Origin: Dysidea avara
Lineage: Eukaryota; Porifera; Demospongiae; Dictyoceratida; Dysideidae
Length of the DNA stretch: 64,000 bases
Direction of reading: 5' to 3'
Assembly: GCF_963678975.1 (NCBI RefSeq)
Contig: NC_089279.1
Location: forward strand, 25,778,004 to 25,842,003
In this document: positions 47,981 through 61,273 of the stretch, piece by piece
Layout: every line of letters starts with the position of its first letter
How positions within the stretch are numbered: the first letter of the stretch is position 1
Position numbers and translations under genes: made by a program
Notes under the pieces: generated by a model
The model's input: only the letters and a program-made list of their open reading frames with translations
What the model was told of the DNA's origin: nothing
Databases searched by the model: none

Positions 47981-50300
47981 TATCACCTAGTAAGTAGCTA
48001 TAGCAAATTGTAAAATCTTTCTTGAATTTATATAACATAGTATTACAGAGATGAGTAACTTATTCCTAAAAGGCTATATATTTCACAAAATAGCAATGTG
48101 CATTAATTGCAGAACACTTAGTCACACCGAAGAATTCTACAAGAGTGAATCATCAAAATACCACAGAAACAGATAGCTAGCTATCCCTGTGACATCATAA
48201 CTAGCTATCCCTGTGACATCACTTTACTGCATGGTGTTACATATACACTACTCTTGTACTGCCAAACTTAATGATGTGTTTGATTTGTAATGTTCATAAT
48301 GCGCAGACTAAATTTCATAGGGCCTTGGAAACCTACCCTATATACACACTTCTGGAAGCCAGTAAATCAATCGCAAAACAGTGCAAAACAACTGCCACTG
48401 CAAAGATCAGTCAATGACAGTGGTTTATTTAACACTTTACAGTGGCCCTAAAGGTCACGAAATGTACCATTAACTAAGCAACAATCTCAGTGACAATATC
48501 CATGCAATGACCATCCATAGGAGAATGACTAATGAATCAACAGCCTTACAAGCATTTTGCCTCCCTACTATCTGATAAGTGGGACTCAAATTACACAACT
48601 GTAATAGAATGAGTACAGTGCTGCTTGCTTTTTTTACTTAAGGTCAGCAGTTAGATGTTTAATGGGATCCAGACTCTCCAAGGGCAGCGTTTGTTACTTT
48701 TCCAGAGCAGTATTGATCTCATCCAGCCTGATCCATGTAGAGACCAGACTCAGTGCTATAATAATGTAATAACTGTTATGATCTTTATTTTTGTACACTT
48801 TGAAATCATTTAAATTGTTTTGGTAATATTGTTTATTGTGCCCTTTGTCAGTTCACTAGCAGTTACTTCATCATTAAAAAAAACTGTGGACAATATTGAT
48901 GCAATATGGTAGACAATAACTATATATGTGACAGTAGACAATAGCTATAATAATACTGATGCGACAGTCAACAATAATTACGATGATGTGGCAATCAATC
49001 ATAACTATGTATATATACACAACACTACTGGGTTCTAAACTGCTTAAAAGTATATTAAAAAGCAATGAAATTGTCTTCAAACACATTAAAATGTTGTGAA
49101 TTCCTATTTCACAACCTTTTCACATATGGATTTTGGGACAGTATTAGTAATTAAAAAGTAATGAATTAGTATTGAAATCTCAAAAAATTGTGAAATATCA
49201 TTATCACTGCATTTTCATGAACTATACTGTTGAATGATAAAGTAATGAAAATGCAATGAATTGCGACTACACAATCACTGGTAATATTTTCACATCATTT
49301 TCATATGAAATTGATATACTGAAAATGTAATGATTTTTTGAGTACACATTTTCATGACATTTTCATGTCCAGTGTTTTGAACTATAACATGATGAAAAGT
49401 AAATGAATTTATTCTAATAAATATTTCATGAGATTTTCATAAAGTGCCAAAACACTTATGGTGTGGTTGAATGAAGAGAGCTTTACTGCAAACGATTGAT
49501 ATTCCGGCTAATAGAACAGTGTGAGGTTAACATTACCTTCTAAAATTTTCTGGCTATACGTCTACACTAGTAATTATCTAAAACACAATAGAAGCCTATT
49601 CAAAAAACTTTTAAAATTCAGCACAGGCCATACTATAGAAATGATGACTCAGAAACCACAGATACAGACCAATTATGAGTATCTACTGAGCTACTGTCAA
49701 GAAGACAACATGGAATCTTCAAGACCTCAACAGTGAAACATCCAAATCAACAAGAAAAGCCAAGTATTTAAACTAGTTTGAATCTGATGTAAAATAATTC
49801 TACAGTATGTTATACATTATGTGACCAAATTTGCAAAAAGGGGTGTTCCACACACAGCCAATTTTTATGAACTCAAAAGACTGTAATTCAGAAATATTAC
49901 CCTGAAAATTGCTTCATCAACCAAGCTATGTTGGTGCTAACTACTGACCATCAATAGCTTTTCCAATGTGAAGTTATGAGTCTTCAAAGTTGGTAAATTG
50001 GATGTGTGTGAAAGACCCCTTTTCACAAATCCGGTCAAATATATGTGTGCACGCACTTTCAGTATTGTACTGACACATAGATAATATTTATGATTTGATG
50101 TATAAACTGGAAAATCATTTAGACCACAAATTAACAGACACAGCAGTAGCTGTAATATTGTCACAGGATAAGAATCTTACCAGGACACCGGCTGACTATG
50201 AGGACCTGTGACAGTTAGCATCTATACAAACCAGGGAAGAATTATGGCTGACATATGGTGATTTAAATTATTATTATTATTATTAATGGACAAAAATTGC
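47981..50300. other. Intergenic, low-complexity AT-rich
   Basis: Repeated words such as CATTTTCATGA and AATGAAAATG fill 49090-49440 without a clear period. GCTATCCCTGTGACATCA is duplicated at about 48180-48222. No gene recognised. Confidence 0.4.
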
Positions 50301-50304
50301 TTGG

Positions 50305-50790
50305 CAGTACAAGACTGTCAAGCTAGGCCACAGGCCTTTGAGAGTGCCCATATCTTGTTGTTCTCCATAAATCATCAAGATTCTTCTTAAACAATGCCAC
50401 GGTTGGTGCAGAAATAACATCTGCTGGAAGAGAATTCCACAAATTAACTACTCTGTTGGTGAAAAAATTATGCCTCACTAGCAGCCGAGATCGAAATTTA
50501 AAGAGTTTACGGTGATGACCTCTGGTGGTATCCGTATTACTCAAAGTGAAAAATGAGGTAGAGTTGATGTCATAGTAACCATTCAATATCTTGTAGGTCT
50601 CAATTAGATCTCCCCTTTGACGTCTACAATACAGTGAATATAAACCAAGTCTCTCTAGACGAGTTTCGTATGGTAAATCAAATAAACTCTTGGTGGCACG
50701 TCTCTGTACTTTCTCTAGATCAATATCTTTCGCCAAGTAAGGGCTCCAGACCTGGATGCAATACTCCAAGTGAGGTCTGACATTGTGAGA
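50305..50790 (-). mobile_element. LINE ORF2 C-terminal fragment
   Basis: An open minus-strand frame of 148 codons reads MEYCIQVWSPYLAKDIDLEK, VQRRATK and, near the end, NRVVNLWNSLPADV. This is the conserved post-RT region of CR1/Jockey-like elements. It is less decayed than the other LINE pieces. The RT core is absent. Confidence 0.85.
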
Positions 50791-51888
50791 AGCAAAGTTG
50801 GCATGGCCTTATCAGCAGTGGTTATTAGAGGTGTACACTCCCATATAGCAATAATAGACTACAAAATTCCACTACATACCACAACATATTTAATTATATC
50901 CCTTGAACCCATTGTGGCCCACCACAAAAAAATTTCCAACAGTAGACCATAAACTAATTATTATTTACTAAAAATTCAAAGAATTTGAAGCAGCACTTTT
51001 TGAAATATTAAAGATTAACGTTTATAATGGAACCTTTTTGAACCTTAATTAAATTGATATGCCATAGTTTATGGATTACTTGAAAGATCAATTAACAGTC
51101 TTTAATCACTGAAACTTTTATTTTAAAATATTAACACAGTGGTGAGCTACAGTTGATTTTGTAACTCGAGACTAACCAATTTTTCATGAAATATTCAAAA
51201 TATTTGTGGTCATAAATCAGAAACTATGTGGTGCATGAGGCTAAAAATTGGTATGGATGATGAGCACCATAGGTACTACAAACACACCAAGTTTCATCAA
51301 AATTCGAGAGGTGACCCTACAATTTCTCGGTGATTTGACATGGAATCACCCCTAAAGCAAGTGCTCACAAAAATACCATGGCATTATCACATGTATTTTG
51401 CATAGGCAATTGCATTTTGCAACAATTATCGCGTTGATAATCTCATATTTGATACAGCTCATGCATATTATTGCTAACTATGTCAATTGGTTAACTTATT
51501 AATAAAGAAATTCTCAGTGAAAACAAGCAGTCATATATGGACTTTGGTGGTTGCGTTTCAATTTTCACATGCAATATTGCAATGATCAAATTAAATGCAC
51601 TCATGCAATAATTGCATGCCACAAATTCAATATCGCCCAACCCTAAATTCACAACAACAGTACTATAGATTTTTATGACATAGGTACTTTCCAGGCATCA
51701 TCAACACTATCATTAGTTTTTGCAGTTAAAAGATTAGCAAGTCAGTAGTATTTACACAATACACATATGAATGTAATTACTTGCAGTCTGTGAGTCATAC
51801 CATCATGTAGTAAAGCACAATGATATTGTTCAAGTACTATAAATGCTAAGGCAATGATATGTCACAGCACATAACAGAATCACTCGAT

Positions 51889-54800
51889 CTAGTGACAGTT
51901 CCTACAATTAGGGTGACACTTTGGCCCTTTCCAGTAGTTACATCCGCAGCCCTACATGTATCAAAAAATATTACAGTGAAGTGATAATCAGTGGATGACT
52001 AAATGTTCAACATTTCCAACATTTGACTAATTACTTAAACCTCAAGTCCATGTAGGGCATTCATCCTATATTCACTGCTATTCAGTGGTTTATTACATCA
52101 TCACCTTCAAGCTGTTTCTTTTCAAAGGAACCGAAGATGAGTCTAACAACTCGTGTGCTATTTGTAAAATAAAAGAGCCTGAACAACTCAAAGCAGTGAA
52201 CTAAGTAACCATATCTTTTGTAAGCTCTCTGTGCTGTAGAGGACCAGAAACAGAGCTGTCTTTTAATTACCCTACCAGTATTACTGACACTCTATGGCTG
52301 CATATTAACTGTTAGCACTGTTAACATAACCAAGCACAGCCCAGGAAATTACTGCTCTCTTTATAAGGACATGTTTCATTAACAAAAGATAGAACACAGC
52401 TATATCCTGAGTGTTACGCTCCTTTACGCCTTGTGGTGCTTATGAGCTCCTTAAGATAGAATTAAAATACCTCAAATAACATAGCCTTCTGTAACAGACA
52501 CACTATGTTGAAAATTAGCTTTGAAAATTCAGTCAGTGCATGCATGGTTAGCAAATCTGACTTGCACATTTAGTTATGGTTATTTCCATTAAGTCCATAC
52601 TCTTCTGCTACGTGCATTGAAATATCATGAAAGCTATATGAAACTCACATTGGGACCCCTCCTTGGCTTCTTAGTCACCCAACAAATTTCTGTCTTACAA
52701 CTACATTGTATCCAGTCACAGCCATCTTTCTTCTGTACAATTAATCCACAATTTTGATTAGGACAAAACATGGCCTCTCCATTCTTTATCATATCCTGAA
52801 TAAACAAATGGATTATGCAGGAACTATATTAGTTTATAATTACCTCAAGCATCTTCTGAGTCTCTTGTGCAGCCTCGTCATTAGCTGCCTTAATCTTCAA
52901 GTCTTCCTGATATTCCTTACAGTTCATCTCAGGATAATGGATGGCTTTACACAATAAGCAATTCCTCTTGTTGCACACTGGACAGTCAAATTCATTCACC
53001 TACAAACAATAGTATGTAAACACGTGACCATCAGCTGGCTAAAAAATTATATACATACCTCATCCTCATAGATACACCATCCATGGCAGTCTGGTGTTTT
53101 ACAATGGAAGCTTCTTTCTTGTCTTTCAACTAAATCAAGTCCTCGATTATGAACTTTAGCCAATTCCTCACCAGTTAGCAACTATAGGGTAAGTATAATA
53201 TACTTCATATATTGTTATACATACAATACCACCTCCTACGTACATGTAACAAAATAGAGAAACTTAGTATTGTGGCAATACAATGATTATTATTTGGCAT
53301 AATTAATAACCTTTGGCAATTTGTTTTCATGCATTATACAATTCAAACTATGGCAGGTACACATACTGCTCTCATTTCTAATTCAGTGACAGTTCCTTTA
53401 CAGTCAAACTCTTCATTACATGGACACAACACATCAGCATCACGAAAAGCTAAAATGTGATCACGTAGACAATCCCTATAAAAGAACAAGTATAAATCAC
53501 TCAGTGCTGTTGTTGTACATAGCATTTGTGTGTAACAATACCATAATATCTTACACACTTGCAACAATGGTGAAGACATTCCCTCAGTTTCACTCCTTCT
53601 CCAACCTCAATTGGGACCATGCAAATAGGACATTCAAATTCAACATCATTTGGTACTAGGTTCTGATTAGCTACAGCCATCATAGCATCATAATTCTCTT
53701 TAGCTTGCTTTGCCTGTAACTCTTTCTGCTCTTTTTAATACTACCATAAAAAATAAAAGATATTAACAATATGCACAATGGGAATTCAATTCATACTTCT
53801 TCAAAATCTTGTTTCCCTTTCTGCTCATCTTGTTGCCACTTCAGTTCCTCCTCGGTAGCTTTATAGTCAGGTGGAGGCTTGTAGTCATCAGGTCGGACAG
53901 TCCCACACACCTCACAACCAGGACGATATGGTAAATTGATCACTGTACACACTGAACATGTCCAGCCAATCGGAGGAGGAGTGGGAGGACGGACTGGTTC
54001 TGGTGGTGGCTGCTGTACCACAGCTTCTGACATGATTGGCAATGACTGGTTTTGTGGATTTAGTTGTTGTCCTCTAGTACCAACTGATTCAGGTAATACT
54101 CTAGGACCAGAATCACCGCGACGCTGTGGTGTTGGCTCTGGTGGTGGAAGTGACTGATTATATCCCTGATTCTGTGATGGATGACTTCGAGAATAACCTT
54201 GATAGTTAGGTTGATTCTGTTGAGGATTAAATTGCTGTTGTTGATACGGTTGCTGATTTGATTGGCCATAATGACTCTGTTGACGATGTACTGGAGCAGG
54301 GTTTGATCGATTGTATTGACTCTGTCCTGGATTGTACTGATGCGCTGACTGTTGATCGTATCTTTGACCTTGATGCTGTTGATATTGCTGCACTGGAGAA
54401 GGTTGACTATACTGTTGACCTTGATACTGTCTTGATTGTTGATATTGTGTGGAAGTATCATCAACAGATGGAGCATCCTTCCCCATATCTCCTTTACTGA
54501 TAAACAGGTATATCTCAGCCCCCTTGCTCTTGATACCAAAACTTTTTAATGTAGCCTCCTTGTCAGTGACAAAGCTTTGACCAACAATCCAATGTTGTTG
54601 ATCACCACTGATGGAGTACTTCAGCTCAATCTTAAAATTATATATATAAGAATCTGAACATTCATCAGTTTTCCCCTTACCATTTCCTGTAGTTTCTTGA
54701 TGGTGTCATCTTCAGTGACAAACAAGTAACAAGGAATTGGGCCCTCTTCCAAAAACATCTCACGCTCGATTGTCACACGTAACCTGCATCAATCCATGTA

Positions 54801-57800
54801 ATATAACTACACTACACTACACTGTGCTATGCTATGGTATATATAGAGCCATGTTTACTAGTTACCATTTGAAACAGCAATTCTCATTCAGTATAATACT
54901 TTTCAAATTCACTAAAATATGCTCTATAGGCAACTATAAATAACTATTTGTATCATCATCAAGAAACCCTATAAAATAAATAAATCGCTAATTTGCTAAT
55001 ATGACATAACCTAGGAGGCTCCGCAAAGCAACACTTACTTGAAAAATTGTTTTCCGTTACCACGAGGGAATACAATGCCAAAGTTTCCTTGATTCCTTTT
55101 AGCCTCAATCAGTTTTTCCACAACCACTTTAACATAATCAACATCTCCCTCATAAAGAGCTGCCTCCAAATGTTGAGCATAACTCTCTACATGGTAATAC
55201 CACTAGGCTATATCCAATAACACAGTCTCAACTTACCTAGTTCTTCCTTAGACTTGATGGCTGGTTTTGGTACTTGATCTACTACAGCAGCTGATCTTGA
55301 CACATCTTGTGTGCCACCATTGCTGGTGGGTGGGGCTGGTTGCTGAGCCCCACCCCTCACTGCATAGTTAGGTGGATAATCATCCCTAACACCTGGACCT
55401 GATGGTATATACTGATCCTGTCTTCTACCATATTGCTCTTTCGGGTAGGAGTTGGGTCCATTAGGTGATCCCCTGTAGTTCCCTCCAGCAAATGTTGTGA
55501 ACTCAGAATGATGGGAGGATGGGGTAGGTCTACCAGCAGGCATACTAGTAGGTCCTGTGGAAATAAGACAATTATCTAATAGAACAGCCAACTACTCTAA
55601 TAAAACAGTCACATTTATATCACTTAAAATCTGTACGTGGCTACTTAATTTATCTATAATAGCAGAGTAAAACATAGTCCAAAATATTATCTTGGGGTTT
55701 CTAAAATCTAACAACTTCCCTGGGGACATTCCACCAGAATAATATCTTTATGTTTCAAACTGTGTTGCCAACATTGGTCCCTTCACTCTTTGGCCTCTCC
55801 CACCACCCCTGCTTAGCAATCTGACATTCATTTTTATATTACGTTAAACCTTTTGAGTTTGCATTTTTATGTGTGTATACCAGACATGTCCATGTGAAGG
55901 CCTCAGTTGCTCATAGCCAGGCTTGGGGTCAAATACTTTGATAAGTATTTAAATACAAATACTCTGAAAGTATGAAATACAAAATACAAATACTTTTGTA
56001 CTTTGATCTGAACTAGTTACACAACCACCCAATAGTATACACCTGTTTTAACATTGTTCTAATAAAATTTCAAGTGTATGGTAAAAGCAACTGACCACTT
56101 AAATAATATATAGGACTTTCCACTTTAATGTATCATTACAGACATGTCACTACAAAAACGGATCGGATTTACGTATATTCCCTTGTTTCAGGAAACTCAT
56201 GGAAAGACGATCTTTCAAGCCCTCTAACTTTCCATATAGTTACATTGCACAGTAAACATATGTACAATTGTTAAGTTTGTAAATGTATACAATGGAAGTT
56301 CAAGTTATTTTAGCTGAGAATTTAATACTGGTGAACTGAATGAGACTGACTAGCTATAGCTACAAAGCGCGAGCTATAGACTGCTGACGTCAAGCAGCCA
56401 TGCCAGCGATTGCTAGAACTGGGCGCTCCGCATGGCCACTCTGATTTAGATCTAGTCTACCTATATGGCTATTATCACCAGGAAGTCTAGTTGAAGTCGT
56501 TATCGCCATTGCAGAGTAACTTATCCTCACCACAAAACTTGCAGCAGCGCGTCATTGCGTTAATTCTTCTAGGAAATGTTAGTTTATTATAGTTTACGGA
56601 AGTTGTAACAAAGAAGCTGCTGTTGGCGAGGCTGACGGTGATCGTGTGTGATACAAGTAGAACAGTTAATGATCAGGTTTAACGCTGAAGTATAGTGTGA
56701 TGGTGGCACGCATGGTTGGGGGAGAAAGATTGCAGCTTGTTGACCCGAAATCCTGCCGTGGCCTTCAGACTATTGTGGCGCCATCACCTTGTACCGAGTC
56801 TGTTTCCCGACTTTCAGTTTTGGACACTCAAGTACAATAGAGGCAAGCATTAATTTGCCTGTGTTTGTTTGTTATAGTTGGTTTTAGTGTAGCAACACGG
56901 ATCGCGAGATTTATGAACTAGTCTAGGAGTTTCAGACCGCAGTTTTAGTGAATGACTGAGGGTTATGCTTGAGGTAAGTTTTATGTATGAGATACTGCAC
57001 GTACTCCTTTGCATTGATTTTTTAGGGATGAGACACAAGTCAAGAATGGACTACCACATGAGAACTTTTAAAGTTTCAGGTTAGTGGTTTTTATTAATGT
57101 GATTACTGGTTGTTAGCATGGAATGTATGTCAATAAGTGTGTCTCCTCTAACACATACCCATGGCTCAAGTGTATTATCAACTTTACTAGTTAGGCACTG
57201 GAGGGCAAACACAGAAGGTAGAGCTTGTGTGAGGCATTTACCACCAGCCAGAATGTTTTTTTTAAATAGAAATATAGTGAAATTATTCTGCTTGACCTTG
57301 GCAGTATTAGAAGTTTAGGACACAGCATACTCAGTTTTTTGACATTTCTGATGCTAATGTATAGTTGTTTTTTTTTGTAGTAGTTTTTTTTTTTTGTAGT
57401 AGTAGTAGTAGTAGTATTCACCATGCTGTAACATTCGGTTCAATTATTTTTAGGTACAATGATGTGAAAAATCAGCTATCTATATTATAATCCAACAAAA
57501 AGTCGAAAGGTGGCTTCAAAATCTGAGCTTTCATACACATCATTGTTTACTACACATCAGATAAAAGTACCCCTATCGCCACTGGCCTACACAAAAACAT
57601 AGTGCTACTGTGGTCCAATATTAAAAAGGCAACTGCTTTTGTATAGTACTACTGTATGCAGTTCTATGCTTATGTATTTATACTCAGTTTATGTAATTTA
57701 TTTCAGCACGTTTTTGAATGAGATCCATATTGGCTGCAAGGCACCTGGTGAAAGACAAAAGGGTCTCCTGGTAAAAGACTCCCTCCTCCACAAGCTCCTG

Positions 57801-60711
57801 CTGGACTTCTCTATGGGCTCCGGTGAAAGACTCCTGGGCTCCTGGTAAAAGACTCCTGGTCTGCTCTTAGTAAAAATCTCTCTCTATGGACTCCTGGAGC
57901 AAGATAAAGAGACTGACACTGAACATTGCACTTTACATGCATGTAGTTATATAATATTGCCTTGTATGGTATAAACAATCAATATATTTACATATAAATT
58001 ATTTTACATAATTAGGGGAGTATTGGAAGTATACATATACGATGGAATTTCCATTATGTTCCTTACATTTCATTATCTTTCCTTGTGCTTCCACAAAGTA
58101 AAGCCAAGGAAAAACAGCTGAATCTTTAACAGGAAAGTTCTGTAAATACCATATTCCCTTACTCTAGGAAAGCTAGATTTATACATGGAAATATGACATT
58201 TCCATCATCTTTCCATCCTTCAAAAAGCCAATGGAAAGCTATACAGTTTTTGTAGTGTGTATTGCAAGTTAAAATCAGATCTGATACTACTATCAGCATA
58301 TAAGACTAATATATTGGCAGCCACTTCATATAGTTTCAGCTTTTATTGGGGTGAGCCTAAGCGAGCCCCACACTAGCGAGAGAGCTGTCAGTCATCGTCT
58401 ATTACACGGCAATATACGATTAAGTACGAAAAACTGTCAGTATACGGCAACTCCACGATTAAATACGAAAAACAAACCCTACAAGTTGTCTAGTGTCACA
58501 CAAGAATGCGATAGTATAACAAGAAGTGTCTGTCGTCAATGTCACAGAGGAAATTAACGGCATAGATTACTGGACTTCCTTATTTGTACTTGTCATCGTC
58601 AATGCCACAGGAAAATTAACGGTATAGATTAATGGACTTCCTTATTTGTACTTGTCATCGTCAATGTCACAGTCAAGTTGTACCACGTGTTGCTACCAGT
58701 TTTCATAATGGAAGACACCAATCATGGCTGACAACGAGCGTAGAAATGCTAGGAGAAGAGCAGAGAACTGCAGAAACACCTACAGAGACAGAAGAAAGGA
58801 GACGTAGACACCGTGAATACATGCGAAGAAGACGAGCAAACATTAGTTCTGATGAACAAAGACAATAAACCGAGAGTACACGCAAAGGAGAAGAGCAAAC
58901 AATGCAAGTGAACAGCGCCAACATACAGATCACGCACCATTCATTCTTTCGGATTGTACGAACATCCTGATGATAGCTAACATCACAGAACAAGAGCACC
59001 GTGACCAACATAGCTACGATTTTGAACAAGACCAATGTAATAGTGAGGAAGAATTAGATGGTGAACGGGATAACTTAGACAGTGAAAAGGAACGATTAAA
59101 TGGTGAAGATGAAGAATTAGTTAGCGAAGAGGAAGAATTAGATGAAGAGAATGATTTTTTGAGCGAACAACAATTTCATAGTGAACACACAGACATAATT
59201 ACAGCAACAATAAAATTATTTGTATGTTACATATATGTAGCAATCATGAGTAATTCATATTTAAGTGTCATCATAAAATAATTATTATAACTTATTACAA
59301 AATTCTGTGTGTGGTGGAAGGAAATCGTATTGTAGTAGCTAAATCATTCCCTACGTTAATAAATGAATTAAACACAATTACTAGGTATAGCTATACACTT
59401 GCAGGTTATATTACACAATACTTTTCAGAAGCTCTTCTTAGTTGTAAATCCAAGCTGCTATCATACTGCAACGTCCTTAATCATAATATGTTGTACCCTG
59501 CACACACAAAATACTCGCCCCTTGATGCTGGTAGCATCTGTCTAGTAACATGTTATGCTGAAAGTGTTAGCCTTATGGAATGTGAGGTGATAATAATGTA
59601 GAGATGTTAACATGCTGACATAAGCAATCACATGCTCTCCCACTTGGATTGTTAGTGTATTTACAAAGAATTTCTAAAGGGTCAAAAGCAGGAGTTTATG
59701 ATCTGTAATAAGTCTAGCTTTATATTCAAATAGCTGGCACCATAGATAGTGATAGCTACGTATCTATGTCGGTACATATAATAGTTAGACACCAAGACCA
59801 AGGGAACTAAGCGATTTAGTAACCCCAATGGCCCGAGGCTGTAGCGTCCCAAGCGCAGCGAGGGCGCTACTAAGGGCCAGAGGGGTTACTAAATCGCTTA
59901 GTTCCCGTTGGTCGCGGTGTCTAACTTATTTAGACTATGGTTTAAAGTACATACCTTTATAGCCAGAGCATTGGGTGGTGTGAAAGAGCAATGCAGAACA
60001 GCAGAACGGTTTCTTTCTGAAGTCCTTACAGCGCCCACAAAAATAATTATTCGACTGGTAACCAGAGTAACGGCTAGAGCTACAGTAGATACGCCGTTTA
60101 GTCTACTATTCTCCAGAATTATTCACAGAACAAGGAGAAGAATTGTATTACAGTATTATCAAGTACTCCAGTGTACCTGTCGTGTTATAATTATTTTTCA
60201 CGTACAAAATTGCCTGAGGGCGGGTTACTAAATGAACATGTGTAGGTGACTAAATGAGCATGTCAGGTGACTAAGTGATTTAGTAACCCTCTAAATGAGC
60301 TATATCATAGTCTAAGATGAATTAGAATTTTGGCCATTCATACCTGGAGCAGCGCACTGTTGTAATAATCCCATGAAGCTTCTTGCTTCCATATCGTTTC
60401 GGAATTTCATCCCTAAAGTGATCCTGTCCATTCCATTATTTGTCACTTGTAAGAATCCCTCATCCGTTTGCTTCACTGATATCGATACAGTGTTAGTTTG
60501 GTAAATAACCTAACGAGTGATATCGTAATACTATCAGGATAAGATGGTGTAGTACCTGTCCGTCTTGCTTGCAGTACAAAACATGGCCTCTTTCATTTTC
60601 TATCAGTTGTATTTCACAGCTGCGATTGTCTCCGTTGATGACCCACCTGCCTTGTCGACTGACGAACAATAACGCGTCGAAACTAGCCCTAATTCTTCCA
60701 GAACTGTTCAT
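51889..60711 (-). CDS. RBCK1-like: HOIL-1/SHARPIN-like gene, copy B, with in-frame TAA
   Basis: Exons: 60711-60556, 60509-60344, 55554-55237, 55186-55039, 54783-54681, 54630-53797, 53740-53559, 53475-53367, 53181-53059, 52999-52844, 52795-52649, 51951-51889. Phases match copy A and the total is 835 codons. Domain order is the same: PH/EVH1-like, LTM-like, UBL, Q/Y-rich linker, NZF, RBR. Exon 1 lacks two residues present in A. The UBL intron is 50 bp (54 in A), which supports it being a real intron. The second codon of exon 7 is TAA (53737-53735) where A has GAA, so translation would stop after 576 residues, keeping PH, UBL and NZF but losing the RBR. An acceptor CAG 15 bp inside exon 7 would remove the stop in frame. 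It may therefore be a pseudogene, a truncated SHARPIN-like product or a spliced-around ligase. Confidence 0.88.
56148..58257. mobile_element. CACTA (En/Spm-type) element in intron 2 of HOIL copy B
   Basis: The ends CACTACAAAAAC and GTTTTTGTAGTG are perfect 12-bp inverted repeats. TGT is duplicated (56145-56147 and 58258-58260). Copy A keeps the empty site at about 12717-12725 (ACATGTATTGC). Subterminal ATGGAAA/TTTCCAT words repeat in both ends, as CACTA elements typically show. The 2110-bp interior has no recognised transposase, so it is probably non-autonomous. Confidence 0.85.
58525..58676. repeat. Tandem repeat of about 60 bp, 2-3 units
   Basis: Units carry GTCATCGTCAATGTCACAG, AAATTAACGG, then TAGATTAATGGACTTCCTTA. 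It lies within B-intron DNA absent from copy A. Confidence 0.8.
58700..59220 (+). mobile_element. Arg-rich repeat coding remnant, possibly Helitron-like
   Basis: Two frames give related blocks, [20 protein letters not shown] and [17 protein letters not shown], then a Glu/Asp-rich run. Repeats of the form R-x-Y-x-R-R-R-A-N-x-S/T-x-E-Q-R occur at the start of many Helitron-type proteins. A stop and frameshift lie between the blocks. The assignment is tentative and no Helitron ends were found. Confidence 0.35.
59780..60316. mobile_element. Hairpin element with GCGCAGC loop, locus 3
   Basis: Arms at 59783-59826 and about 59883-59927 are inverted with only a few mismatches. The core has GTAGCGTCCCAAGCGCAGCG then AGGGCGCTACTAAGGGCC, nearly the same as locus 1. 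A direct third copy of the arm (GACTAAGTGATTTAGTAACC) is at about 60269-60290. The end is ATAGTCTAAG. Copy A reads straight through this position near 14286-14302, so it is an insertion. Confidence 0.6.
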
Positions 60712-61273
60712 CACTTATGCAAGCTTGGTAGGTGCAACTTCGCACCTTTTTTCTCGGAATTTGAAGAGGGAATTCCCAGAAGTTATACGTTTGCGCGAAA
60801 ACTAGGGTTCTTCGCGCATGCCCATCAACATACCCTGCAACACAGATACTAATGGTCCCACTTTCTCCCCTCTACTTATTCTACACAATAAGACGGCTTC
60901 TCGTAAACTTTATTTTGCACGTGTGACCTGATATAGACATGGTTCAAAGTCTGATGAAAGGAAATGATGCAATATTGAAAATTATTTTGGCTCCATCTGC
61001 ATTACCACATTGGCTGCCCATATGACTGGAGTCTGTGAATATATTCATAACAAAAATATGCAATTCATGTGTTCATTTGCTAGTCATTTATATCGTAAAC
61101 AGGTGTCTTCAAATAGACCTATTAGACCCTGAAATTTTTGCTATCAAAGCATTCTCCACATAATCATACAGTAGTATAAAAAAAAGTTCATTCTGGACCA
61201 GCAGCAAATACAAAGATAGTGTCGGTACACATATACATACATGAACACAAATATATACAAAAAATATAAAATA

